Source of the DNA: Clostridia bacterium
GTDB lineage: Bacteria > Bacillota > Clostridia > Oscillospirales > CAG-272
DNA length: 45,116 nt
Assembly: GCA_017481595.1 (NCBI GenBank)
Contig: JAFUOY010000033.1
Location: forward strand, 1 to 45,116
Direction: 5' to 3'
The notes under the pieces were generated by a model. The model saw only the letters and a program-made list of their open reading frames with translations. It had not been told where the DNA came from and did no database searches. Shown here in pieces: positions 8,257 to 15,417 of this stretch (its first letter is position 1; each line of letters opens with the position of its first letter). The position numbers and the translations under genes were made by a program.

Positions 8257-8701
8257 CAACAGAATAACGAAAAATAAGAAAAAGGCTCCCTTTAACGCGG
8301 TTGACGTTATTATCGCCCTGTTTTTGGTGCTGTACGTTGCATACGTTGTGTACGTGCTTATACTCGGCAACAGCCTGTATAATATCGGCGCCCAAAAGGT
8401 GGCTATCGAATATGAAATAGAGATAAAGAGCAACGATATCAGTATTGATAATTATGAAAATATTCAAATCGGCGACGTGGTAAGAAGCCACGACGGAGCC
8501 AATATTTTAGGAAAGGTCGTTGCAAAATATTCAAACGCTGACGGAAGCGCAAGCATTGTGATAAAATCCGATGCCTTTCTGAGAAACGGCGTTTACAAAA
8601 TTGACGGAGTGCGGGTATATAAAAAAGCCGACCTCGAAATTAGATTCCCTGATTACGCGCCAAAGAACGCGGTGAAATGTATCGGTATTAAGGTGGTTTA
8701 A
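8249..8701 (+). CDS. DUF4330 family membrane-anchored protein
   Basis: 150 residues from the ATG at 8249, chosen because GGAGAG lies 8 bases upstream; an earlier in-frame ATG lacks one. One membrane helix (about 17-40, VDVIIALFLVLYVAYVVYVLI) follows a basic N-terminus. The outer part contains IQIGDVVRSHDGANILGKVVAKYS and repeated beta-strand patterns as in DUF4330 proteins. The gene overlaps the preceding O-antigen-ligase-like gene by 8 bases and ends one base before obg. In Firmicutes such proteins often sit beside O-antigen-ligase-like genes, suggesting a joint envelope job; that is inference. Confidence 0.7.
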   Translation: MSNNRITKNKKKAPFNAVDVIIALFLVLYVAYVVYVLILGNSLYNIGAQKVAIEYEIEIKSNDISIDNYENIQIGDVVRSHDGANILGKVVAKYSNADGSASIVIKSDAFLRNGVYKIDGVRVYKKADLEIRFPDYAPKNAVKCIGIKVV

Positions 8702-9982
8702 ATGTTTATAGACAAAGTAAAAATTTACGTAAAAGCGGGTAACGGCGGAAACGGATGCGTTTCCTTCAGACGCGAAAAATACGTTGCAAAGGGAGGCCCC
8801 GACGGAGGAGACGGAGGCCACGGCGGAAATATTATTTTCCGTATTGAAAGAGGAGATAACACTCTTCTCTCCTTCAGATACAAAAGAAAATTCGTTGCTG
8901 AGCCCGGCGGTGACGGCGCAGGCGCGAAATTCCACGGCAAAAACGGAGAGGACGTTATAATCAAGGTTCCCAACGGAACGATTATCAGAGATGATAAAAG
9001 CGGCAAGATACTTAAGGATATGTCCGACTGTGAGGATTGGATCTGCGCCAAGGGCGGCAGAGGCGGTTGGGGCAACAAGCATTTTGCCACCTCTACACGC
9101 CAGATACCTATGTTTGCAAAAAGCGGAACAAAGGGCGAGGAATGGGAGCTTTCGTTGGAGCTTAAAATGCTTGCCGACGTTGGACTCGTTGGCTTGCCCA
9201 GCGCAGGTAAATCATCTATTCTTGCGGCGGTGAGCGACGCAAGACCGAAAATAGCGGACTATCATTTTACTACTCTTTCCCCCAACCTCGGCGTTGTAAG
9301 GATCAGCGAGGGCGCGGGCTTTGTAATGGCGGATATTCCCGGTCTTATTGAGGGCGCATCCGACGGCGCGGGTCTTGGTCACGCATTCCTTCGTCATATT
9401 GAAAGATGCCGCTTGCTCCTTCAGGTAGTGGATATTTCCTGTATTGAGGGCAGAGATCCCGTTGACGATATAAAGACCATTGACGAGGAGCTTTCAAAAT
9501 TCTCTCCCGAGCTTTCCGTCCGTCCGAGAATCATAGTTGCAAACAAGGTTGACTCCTTGGACCGCGATACCGTTGACATTGAAAAATTCGAAAATTACGT
9601 TAAGGAATGCGGTTGGGAGCTTATTTACGTTTCCGCCTATACGGGTGAAAACACGGACGAGCTTGTAAGTATGGTTGCAAAAAGACTTGAGGAGCTTCCT
9701 CCCCTTACCATTTACGAATCCGACTACGAGCCTGAGGACAAGTTTATCTCGGGTGACGACCACGAGGTTACAATTACCAAGGACTCCAAGGGCAGATATA
9801 TCGTGGAGGGCGAATGGCTCTTTAACCTTGTAGGACAGGTAAACTTTGAGGACAGAGAGTCCCTTATGTTCTTCCAGAGAGTTCTTTTAAAGAGCGGAAC
9901 TATCGACAAGCTTCGTGAGGCGGGATGTAAGGACGGCGACACCGTTTCAATGTACGATTTTGAATTTGACTTTGTAGGTTAA
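8702..9982 (+). CDS. obg: GTPase Obg (CgtA), ribosome assembly
   Basis: 426 residues with the three Obg parts. The glycine-rich Obg fold (1-158) starts MFIDKVKIYVKAGNGGNGCVSF. The GTPase domain has G1 GLPSAGKSSI, switch II DIPGLIEGAS and G4 NKVD. The C-terminal OCT domain spans about 345-426. Obg binds the 50S subunit late in assembly, and in spore formers it is linked to the general stress and sporulation responses. AAGGTGG lies just before the ATG, and the previous stop directly abuts the start. Confidence 0.97.
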   Translation: MFIDKVKIYVKAGNGGNGCVSFRREKYVAKGGPDGGDGGHGGNIIFRIERGDNTLLSFRYKRKFVAEPGGDGAGAKFHGKNGEDVIIKVPNGTIIRDDKSGKILKDMSDCEDWICAKGGRGGWGNKHFATSTRQIPMFAKSGTKGEEWELSLELKMLADVGLVGLPSAGKSSILAAVSDARPKIADYHFTTLSPNLGVVRISEGAGFVMADIPGLIEGASDGAGLGHAFLRHIERCRLLLQVVDISCIEGRDPVDDIKTIDEELSKFSPELSVRPRIIVANKVDSLDRDTVDIEKFENYVKECGWELIYVSAYTGENTDELVSMVAKRLEELPPLTIYESDYEPEDKFISGDDHEVTITKDSKGRYIVEGEWLFNLVGQVNFEDRESLMFFQRVLLKSGTIDKLREAGCKDGDTVSMYDFEFDFVG

Positions 9983-9985
9983 TAT

Positions 9986-10825
9986 ATGAAATTTAATATT
10001 GGATGCCACCTTTCCGTATCGGGTGGTTATGAAAAAATGGGAAAGACTGCTCTTTCCATCGGTGCTACAACTTTTCAGTTTTTTACAAGAAATCCCCGAG
10101 GGGGTAGCTATAAATACCCTACTGATGAGGATATTGGCGCTCTTAATTCCATACTTGAAGCAAATGATTTTGCGCCTATTATTGCCCACGCGCCCTACAC
10201 CTTGAATCCCTGCGGAGCTGACGAGAGCCTGCGCGATTATACAAAGGAGGTAATGTCCTCCGATATCTGCCTTCTTGAAAAGGTAAGAAACGCGTATTAC
10301 AATTTCCACCCCGGCTGTCACGTTTCTCAAGGAGTTGAGACGGGAATACAAAAGACTGCGGACACTATAAATCACATTTCAAAAAACGCAGAAAAAACAA
10401 TAATTCTTATTGAAACTATGGCGGGCAAGGGCTCTGAGATAGGCAAGACCTTTGAGGAAATAAGAGAAATAATAGACAGATGCCATAAAAAACAGGTGGT
10501 AGGAGTTTGCCTTGACACCTGTCACGTTCACGACGGCGGATACGATATAGCCGCTGATCCCGACAAGGTGCTTACGGAGTTTGACAGGGTGATCGGTCTT
10601 GACAAGCTTAAGGCAATACATCTAAACGACAGTAAAAATCCCCTCTCCGCCCATAAGGACCGCCACGAAAAGATCGGCGACGGTTGCCTTGGCATTGACG
10701 GAATTACGCGCATTATCACACACCCCGTTATCGCTTCTCTTCCCATCTGCTTAGAAACCCCCAACGAGCTTGATGGCTACGCAAGAGAAATCTCGCTTCT
10801 TAAAGAAATATTCAACTCTAAATAA
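9986..10825 (+). CDS. nfo: Endonuclease IV (AP endonuclease)
   Basis: 279 residues, normal length. Metal-binding motifs are visible: FHPGCH, ETMAGKG, CLDTCHVHDGGYD and HLNDSKNPLSAHKDRHEKIGDG. These provide the histidines, aspartates and glutamate that bind three zinc ions. The enzyme nicks DNA 5' to abasic sites in base excision repair. It is the last gene of the rimM operon, 3 bases after obg, with a weak ribosome binding site that may rely on coupling. A strong terminator follows. Confidence 0.96.
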   Translation: MKFNIGCHLSVSGGYEKMGKTALSIGATTFQFFTRNPRGGSYKYPTDEDIGALNSILEANDFAPIIAHAPYTLNPCGADESLRDYTKEVMSSDICLLEKVRNAYYNFHPGCHVSQGVETGIQKTADTINHISKNAEKTIILIETMAGKGSEIGKTFEEIREIIDRCHKKQVVGVCLDTCHVHDGGYDIAADPDKVLTEFDRVIGLDKLKAIHLNDSKNPLSAHKDRHEKIGDGCLGIDGITRIITHPVIASLPICLETPNELDGYAREISLLKEIFNSK

Positions 10826-10827
10826 CG

Positions 10828-10860
10828 AAAAAAGAGTGCTGAAAAACAGCACTCTTTTTT
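10828..10860. terminator. Bidirectional terminator between nfo and the sigma factor gene
   Basis: A 14-bp perfect stem (10828-10841 with 10847-10860) has core GTGCTG/CAGCAC and runs of A on one side and T on the other, so it works from both sides. The two converging genes end on its flanks. Confidence 0.9.
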
Positions 10861-10861
10861 G

Positions 10862-11629
10862 TTAAATAATGTAGTCGGTGATGCAATCATACCAATGAAC
10901 ATAGGTTTCTCCATTGATAGTAAGTCTTTCATTATCGGGTAAAAGCTCAGTCCACTCCTTACCGTAACGGTGCTTTGCCCAATCGTTTTTATTAAATCTG
11001 CGCCAAAGGATAGTTCTTCCATTTTTGTCAAGGTACTGCTCGATGGCTATTCTGCTATTAAAATGCCCAACGTTCATTACACAGACAGTATCGTATTCCT
11101 TGTCGCCTATTGTAACCTTGTATCTTCCCACAACGTCAACGGTTTCCTTATCCACGTTTACTTCGATGTTGTTTTCACAACGCTTAATAGATCCATTTGG
11201 CGCAATATTTGTTTCATATCCGCAATTATCCTCGCCAAAGCCCCAATTATTTACAAAAGCATCGCTGTCAAGGAACGTAAATATCTTTCGTACGCCGTTT
11301 TCATAATGACTTTCCGCAAGATATCTGCAATGAGTGTCCGTAAGCTGAGCGATAAATCCTCTTTCTATCTTCTTTTTGCTGTTATTATCGTGCTGTATCG
11401 CTACAATTTCAACTCCCTCAATACCGTGCACCTCTGCCCTTCCCGTTACTGAAGCCACGGTATATTCAACCTGCTTTCTTGACGGAATATCGTAGCTTGC
11501 CCAAGTGATTTTTTCTCCAAGCTTTGGCACGATGCAAAAGCCCATAAGCTCCTCAGACCTTACCTTAAAAATCTCTTCGTTTGTTTTTTCAATTTTATAT
11601 TCGGGTAAAAATTCAGGTAACTTTTTCAT
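10862..11629 (-). CDS. Probable internal start: C-terminal domain of the sigma-factor gene made as a separate 255-residue protein
   Basis: Inside the sigma-factor gene, in the same frame, AAAGGAGG is followed 7 bases later by ATG at 11629, coding MKKLPEFLPEYKIEKTNEE. This is as good a start site as any stand-alone gene in the window. The ribosome could therefore make both a long sigma fusion and a short form with only the C-terminal domain. Two genes may have been joined by loss of a stop in the SPISKGGNI linker, or the dual output may be functional. The start is seen; its use is inference. Confidence 0.5.
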   Translation of the reverse strand: MKKLPEFLPEYKIEKTNEEIFKVRSEELMGFCIVPKLGEKITWASYDIPSRKQVEYTVASVTGRAEVHGIEGVEIVAIQHDNNSKKKIERGFIAQLTDTHCRYLAESHYENGVRKIFTFLDSDAFVNNWGFGEDNCGYETNIAPNGSIKRCENNIEVNVDKETVDVVGRYKVTIGDKEYDTVCVMNVGHFNSRIAIEQYLDKNGRTILWRRFNKNDWAKHRYGKEWTELLPDNERLTINGETYVHWYDCITDYII

Positions 11630-12127
11630 AATATTTCCTCCTTTTGATATAGGTGAGTTAGGATAATGCTTTTTGAATTTTTCCTTGGCATAATGCAAGC
11701 GGCTCTTTACCGTACCTACGGGAATGGATAGTTTTTTTGCTATCTCTTCTTGGGATAATTCCTGAAAGTAATATAAATAAATGATCTCTCTTTCCTTTTC
11801 TCCAAGAGTATCTATGGTTTCCCTTATATCGCTTTTTTCCACAAGGCCGTATTTTCCTGTAGTAAGGGTGGATTCCGCTAAGGATTCAATGGGGATATAG
11901 GAATATTTGTCTTTTTTCCTGTAATAGTCCCTGCATTTATTTATGGCTATTCCAATTAGCCAAGGCTTAAATGACTCTTTATTTTTCAACCCAACAAAAT
12001 GCTGCGTTGCAACAAGACACACATCCTGCACTACATCCTCCGCATCGTGCCTATTGCTTATTTTGAAATTTACGAATCTTTGAAGCGGAGCAAGATTCTC
12101 CGCTAAAAGCCTTTCAAATTCAGTCAC
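10862..12127 (-). CDS. ECF-type RNA polymerase sigma factor fused to an unknown C-terminal domain
   Basis: 421 residues from a GTG at 12127. This start is chosen because AAGGAGGTGATA lies just before it; the upstream ATG at 12166 would put the ribosome site inside the gene and falls about at the transcription start. Residues 1-160 are an ECF sigma factor. Region 2 contains RHDAEDVVQDVCLVATQHF and SFKPWLIGIAINKCRDYYRK; region 4 contains LGEKEREIIYLYYFQELSQEEIAKKLSIPVGTVKSRLHYAKEKFKK. From about residue 167 a second domain of about 255 residues (from MKKLPEFLPEY) follows with no stop. It is rich in beta-type sequence and aromatic residues, has no membrane segment, and I cannot assign it. It has its own ribosome site and ATG (separate entry). 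It may be a regulator of the sigma domain or a ligand sensor. The gene has its own ECF-like promoter. Confidence 0.85.
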   Translation of the reverse strand: MTEFERLLAENLAPLQRFVNFKISNRHDAEDVVQDVCLVATQHFVGLKNKESFKPWLIGIAINKCRDYYRKKDKYSYIPIESLAESTLTTGKYGLVEKSDIRETIDTLGEKEREIIYLYYFQELSQEEIAKKLSIPVGTVKSRLHYAKEKFKKHYPNSPISKGGNIMKKLPEFLPEYKIEKTNEEIFKVRSEELMGFCIVPKLGEKITWASYDIPSRKQVEYTVASVTGRAEVHGIEGVEIVAIQHDNNSKKKIERGFIAQLTDTHCRYLAESHYENGVRKIFTFLDSDAFVNNWGFGEDNCGYETNIAPNGSIKRCENNIEVNVDKETVDVVGRYKVTIGDKEYDTVCVMNVGHFNSRIAIEQYLDKNGRTILWRRFNKNDWAKHRYGKEWTELLPDNERLTINGETYVHWYDCITDYII

Positions 12128-12169
12128 ATTATCACCTCCTTTGATTTTCTTTGAAATCGATTTCACCTA

Positions 12170-12199
12170 TATAGACGCTTTAAAAATTCAAAAGGTTCA
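12170..12199 (-). promoter_or_regulatory. ECF-type promoter of the sigma factor gene (likely self-activated)
   Basis: On the minus strand TGAACC (12194-12199) and CGTCTATA (12170-12177) leave exactly 16 bases between AACC and CGTC, the classic extracytoplasmic-function sigma factor promoter (AAC...CGTC). ECF sigma factors usually drive their own gene, so this is probably an autoregulatory promoter. No sigma-A-like elements are seen nearby. Confidence 0.75.
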
Positions 12200-12245
12200 A
12201 GCTATTAAAAATTTTACCACATTTTTATTTTTCTATCAAGTCAAT

Positions 12246-12281
12246 ATAAAAAATCCTTGCAATTTGTGATTGCAAGGATTT
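12246..12281 (-). terminator. Terminator of the cardiolipin synthase gene
   Basis: AAATCCTTGCAA (12251-12262) pairs with TTGCAAGGATTT (12270-12281) around a 7-base loop. On the minus strand a T-run follows. It lies 5 bases beyond the cls stop. Confidence 0.87.
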
Positions 12282-12286
12282 TTATT

Positions 12287-13849
12287 TTAAAGAAGCGGGG
12301 CGAAAATTCGTACGATGGATCTGAAAAAGCGGGCGAAAAGGTTGGTTTTGAGAGTTTCCGTTTCGATTTTTTCGCTTTTTGAGATGGTACCTTCAAGGTC
12401 GGCTCTGATACCCTTTATACAGTCACACTTAAAGAGCCATACGCCGTTTTCAAAATGGTGAACAAGGCTTCTGTAATCCAGATTTACAGTGCTTACCATT
12501 GCGTATTTATCATCACACAAAACTACCTTTGCGTGGATAAAGCCGGGAGTGTACTCATAGATTTTGACTCCCGCCCGCATAAGCCTTAAGTAAAAGCTTC
12601 TCGTCATACTGAAAACCATCTTTTTGTCGGGAATATGGGGAGTAATTATACGCACATCCACTCCGCGGATGGCTGTGTTTTCAATAGCGGTACAAAGCTC
12701 GTTATCTATGATAAGATACGGAGTTGTAATATATACGTATTCCGACGAGGTGGAAAGGATATTTATTATTGCGGTCTTACCTACGTTGCGCATATACATT
12801 GGTCTTGGTCCGTCACCAAAGGGCACCATATATCCATTACCCTCTCCCACGGTTTCGGGATAAAGGTCGCTTCTTGCGGGTAAATTACCCTTGTAATTGA
12901 TGCCGAAATCCGTAAGAAACAGCTCCGTAAGTCCCCATACCGCTTCTCCCTCTAAACGAACGCCAACATCCTTCCAATGTCCGAATCTTTCCTTTTCGTT
13001 AATATACTCGTCCGCTATATTAACTCCGCCTGTGTAACCGATATTTCCGTCTATTACCATTATTTTTCTGTGGCTTCTGTTATTGAATTCGCTGTCTGCC
13101 TGACCCTTAAGGCGTGAAAATGGCGTTGCCAGAATTCCGTATTTCTTAAGTATCTTTGCGTAATTACCGGGTAAGGTCTGCATACATCCTATATCGTCGT
13201 AAAGCACCCTTACGTCAACGCCGCATTTTACCTTTTCCTTAAGAATATCAAGTATAGAATCCCAGAATTTACCCTCCTCAATGATAAAAAACTCAAGGAA
13301 GATAAATCTTTTTGCCTCATTAAGATCCTTCAGCATACTCTTATGCATATCCTCACCCAAGGGAAAATACTGTGCGTTTGTATTTTCAAACAAATGCGAG
13401 TCGGAAATATTACAAAGCATCCTTGCCTGTCCGTATGCCGTAGCGTCCTCATCCTTAAGGGATGAAAAGGCTTTCGTATCTTCCTTATCCGCTCTTGTCA
13501 GCTTAAGCTCTTCAAGTCTTTTTATATATTTCTTTTGCAGCTTGCGTGAGTAGAATATAAAATAAAGCATAAATCCCGCCACGGGAAGAATAAGCACGAA
13601 AAGAAGCCAGGGTATTTTATAGTCGGGATTATCCTCCGAGGCTATTATTTTAATTATACATCCTATCTCCGTAAGCCAGGCAAGAATATAGAAATAAGGT
13701 ATAAAATAACAGCACGCAAAAACGATACCGATTATTGCGGCTATTTCAAATACCGTAATAAGCATAGCAAAAATATACCTTGTGGGTATGTAATTTATTT
13801 CTCTTTCTATTTCCCTGTTGCCTGCGTTGTATTTATACGTTCTTTTCAT
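12287..13849 (-). CDS. cls: Cardiolipin synthase (phospholipase D family)
   Basis: 520 residues. Two or three N-terminal membrane segments (about 25-50, 52-70 and 80-100) precede two phospholipase D half-domains. Both catalytic HKD motifs are complete: H260RKIMVID with GYTGGVN, and H439AKVVLCD with STVNLDYRS. The enzyme joins two phosphatidylglycerol molecules into cardiolipin plus glycerol in the membrane. It is 42 bases downstream of a small charged protein gene, with a terminator between them, so it may use its own promoter. GGAG precedes the ATG. Confidence 0.93.
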   Translation of the reverse strand: MKRTYKYNAGNREIEREINYIPTRYIFAMLITVFEIAAIIGIVFACCYFIPYFYILAWLTEIGCIIKIIASEDNPDYKIPWLLFVLILPVAGFMLYFIFYSRKLQKKYIKRLEELKLTRADKEDTKAFSSLKDEDATAYGQARMLCNISDSHLFENTNAQYFPLGEDMHKSMLKDLNEAKRFIFLEFFIIEEGKFWDSILDILKEKVKCGVDVRVLYDDIGCMQTLPGNYAKILKKYGILATPFSRLKGQADSEFNNRSHRKIMVIDGNIGYTGGVNIADEYINEKERFGHWKDVGVRLEGEAVWGLTELFLTDFGINYKGNLPARSDLYPETVGEGNGYMVPFGDGPRPMYMRNVGKTAIINILSTSSEYVYITTPYLIIDNELCTAIENTAIRGVDVRIITPHIPDKKMVFSMTRSFYLRLMRAGVKIYEYTPGFIHAKVVLCDDKYAMVSTVNLDYRSLVHHFENGVWLFKCDCIKGIRADLEGTISKSEKIETETLKTNLFARFFRSIVRIFAPLL

Positions 13850-13862
13850 TTCTCTAACTCCG

Positions 13863-13888
13863 AAAAAGAGGCACTTCTGTGCCTCTTT
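13863..13888 (-). terminator. Terminator after the 85-residue protein gene
   Basis: AAAGAGGCAC (13865-13874) pairs with GTGCCTCTTT (13879-13888) around TTCT, with a short T-run on the minus strand. It lies 3 bases from the stop of the 85-residue gene. Confidence 0.72.
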
Positions 13889-13891
13889 AGT

Positions 13892-14149
13892 TTATTTGTT
13901 CTTTGTGGACTTTGCAAGCTCGATACGCTCGTTAGCTGCTTCAGTTCTCTTCTTTGCTTCTGCTATTTGCGCGTCTCTTTCCTTCTGCATAAGCTCCGCT
14001 CTGCCTGAGGGGGACATCTTTGCCTCCTCCCAAGTAGCCTTGGATTCTGCCTTTGCAGCCTCAAAATTTGCCTTATCAACCTCGTGCTGAGATTTTGCGC
14101 TTTCCTTCATATCGCTAAAAGCCTTCTTGAAAAAATTCTTTACTCCCAT
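13892..14149 (-). CDS. Small alanine/lysine/glutamate-rich helical protein, function unknown
   Basis: 85 residues, starting MGVKNFFKKAFSDMKESA, almost entirely predicted alpha-helix with a strongly charged AEAKKRTEAANERIELA tail, probably coiled coil. No membrane segment. A clear AAGGAG precedes the ATG. It resembles no family I can name. It sits between cls and a small membrane protein gene, so a membrane-surface role is possible but unsupported. Confidence 0.68.
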   Translation of the reverse strand: MGVKNFFKKAFSDMKESAKSQHEVDKANFEAAKAESKATWEEAKMSPSGRAELMQKERDAQIAEAKKRTEAANERIELAKSTKNK

Positions 14150-14182
14150 TTTAATTTCTCCTTTATATTCAGTTAATTTATA

Positions 14183-14527
14183 TTATTTGTTGTTAAGAAT
14201 ACTGTCTGATATTTCAAATATCTTTTCAGAGTATTTCTTTTTTCTTTTCTTAAGCATCTTATTGTGCAAATTAACCGTAGAAGATACCATTAAAATACCT
14301 ACGCATCCTACCGCAATTCCAACACCCATCATATTGCCGATAACCCCCATGGCAAGGCACATACCCGTTCCCATTACAAGGGCGCCTATCGTACCGTATA
14401 CATAGGAAAAAATCTTTACAGGACGCTTAACCTTTTTGTCAAGCTCCTTAAGTCTGTCTACCTCTGTGATCTTTTTTTCTTCGTACTGCTGGCGAATCAT
14501 TTCAACCTGCTTTGCTTCGTTTGTCAT
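14183..14527 (-). CDS. Small two-helix membrane protein, paralogue of the 126-residue protein
   Basis: 114 residues. A charged N-terminal helix (MIRQQYEEKKITEVDRLKEL) is followed by two membrane helices (about 40-60 and 63-82) with a glycine/methionine-rich turn and a lysine-rich tail ending YSEKIFEISDSILNNK. The gene at 15037-15417 has the same architecture and matching pieces (RKQYEAK, LDSFVQ, KYGEEILRLSEELLNK), so the two are paralogues. GGAGG precedes the ATG. Function unknown. Confidence 0.75.
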   Translation of the reverse strand: MTNEAKQVEMIRQQYEEKKITEVDRLKELDKKVKRPVKIFSYVYGTIGALVMGTGMCLAMGVIGNMMGVGIAVGCVGILMVSSTVNLHNKMLKKRKKKYSEKIFEISDSILNNK

Positions 14528-14637
14528 ATCTGTTTCCTCCGTGTTTGTTTTCGTTTTAGCTTACGTTGATATTATACGGCTCTCTTGTTTTTAAATCGCT
14601 AAAAATTCGTAAGGGTTTTGAAAAAGAATTGTAAAAG

Positions 14638-14684
14638 AAATGTAAAAGTGGGGATTTCCTTGAAAAATCCCCACTTTTACATTT
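14638..14684 (-). terminator. Long hairpin terminator downstream of the two-component operon
   Basis: A perfect 20-bp inverted repeat (14638-14657 with 14665-14684) with a 7-base loop. The minus strand reads GTGGGGATTT...AAATCCCCACTTTT with further T-rich sequence. It probably was the terminator of the operon ending at 15037; a repeat element now lies between them. Confidence 0.7.
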
Positions 14685-14690
14685 AGTGGA

Positions 14691-15023
14691 AGCGAAATAA
14701 GTGTTGACCCAATCCCTTAAATTGTAAAACAATTTCAGGGGACCCTTGGGGAAGGCGTGAATGCGTACACGTCGCGCGCGGAACTTCCTAAAACACAGTC
14801 GTCTCGCGTGCCTCGATGCACTCGGCTTCGACACTCCTTGTTTTAGTTACTCACTCATAAAATTAGCACACTGTGCTGATTTTATTTCGTTCACTAAAAA
14901 CAGACACATAAAAAGAAGAGATTTTGCCCTAAAGCAAAATCTCAACCTTAAATATTCAATATATATCAGCAAATTATAGTTATGCCATCACACGTGTCTG
15001 TTTTGTTCTGTGCTTATTGCAGC
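14691..15023 (-). repeat. Interspersed 3'-end element, copy A
   Basis: In the sense of the upstream gene (minus strand) it begins GCTGCAATAAGCACAGA 13 bases after the stop of the 126-residue gene. It then has CAGACAC, an AT-rich stretch, a 10-bp hairpin GAGATTTTGC/GCAAAATCTC (14918-14943) followed by CTTCTTTTT, and GTGTCTGTTTTT. A second module (14784-14894), a CGACGTGTACGCATTC block (14759-14774) and an AACACTTATTTCGCT end follow. Copies B and C share the first part and the CATTC block. It is flanked by a 15-base direct repeat CCCACTTTTACATTT (14670-14684 and 15023-15037), which looks like the footprint of an insertion. The 500 bases between the genes hold no supported coding region. Confidence 0.8.
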
Positions 15024-15036
15024 CCACTTTTACATT

Positions 15037-15417
15037 TTACTTATTTAACAATTCCTCGGAAAGCCTGAGTATTTCCTCACCGTACTTTTCCTTATTTTTC
15101 TTTAAGGTAATTACGTACAGGGGATAAGCGGCTATCATAGGGCAAACCCCGATAACGCATACGACAATGCCGAATACGAAAATATCCCACACAAGCACCA
15201 TTGAAAGTCCAAGGCCGAAAATAAGCGTGCCCATAATTCCCAAAACCAATGCAAGAATTGTGGAAAAATTCTGCACGAATGAATCAAGCTTTCTTATTCT
15301 TTCAAGCTTTATCTGCTTTTCATCCTTTGCTTCGTATTGCTTTCTGATCCTTGCTATCTCCCTTCTTTCTGCCTCTGTGGGGGCGGAATAAGTATATTCA
15401 AAGCCTTTATTGTCCAT
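15037..15417 (-). CDS. Small two-helix membrane protein (paralogue of the 114-residue protein)
   Basis: 126 residues. The charged N-terminus (APTEAERREIARIRKQYEAKDEKQ) precedes two strongly hydrophobic helices (about 52-75 and 78-100) and a basic, helical tail KKNKEKYGEEILRLSEELLNK. It overlaps the end of the 304-residue membrane protein gene by 11 bases and so belongs to the two-component operon. Function unknown. Confidence 0.78.
   Translation of the reverse strand: MDNKGFEYTYSAPTEAERREIARIRKQYEAKDEKQIKLERIRKLDSFVQNFSTILALVLGIMGTLIFGLGLSMVLVWDIFVFGIVVCVIGVCPMIAAYPLYVITLKKNKEKYGEEILRLSEELLNK

Noticed and set aside
10862-12166. Start of the sigma factor gene at the ATG at 12166
   Set aside because: That ATG lies at about the predicted transcription start of the ECF promoter, and the AAGGAGG ribosome site would fall within the coding part; the GTG at 12127 fits better.
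14556-14979. Short basic open frames in the gap with repeat copy A
   Set aside because: They lie inside a non-coding interspersed element; similar pseudo-peptides would arise wherever the element occurs, without ribosome sites.
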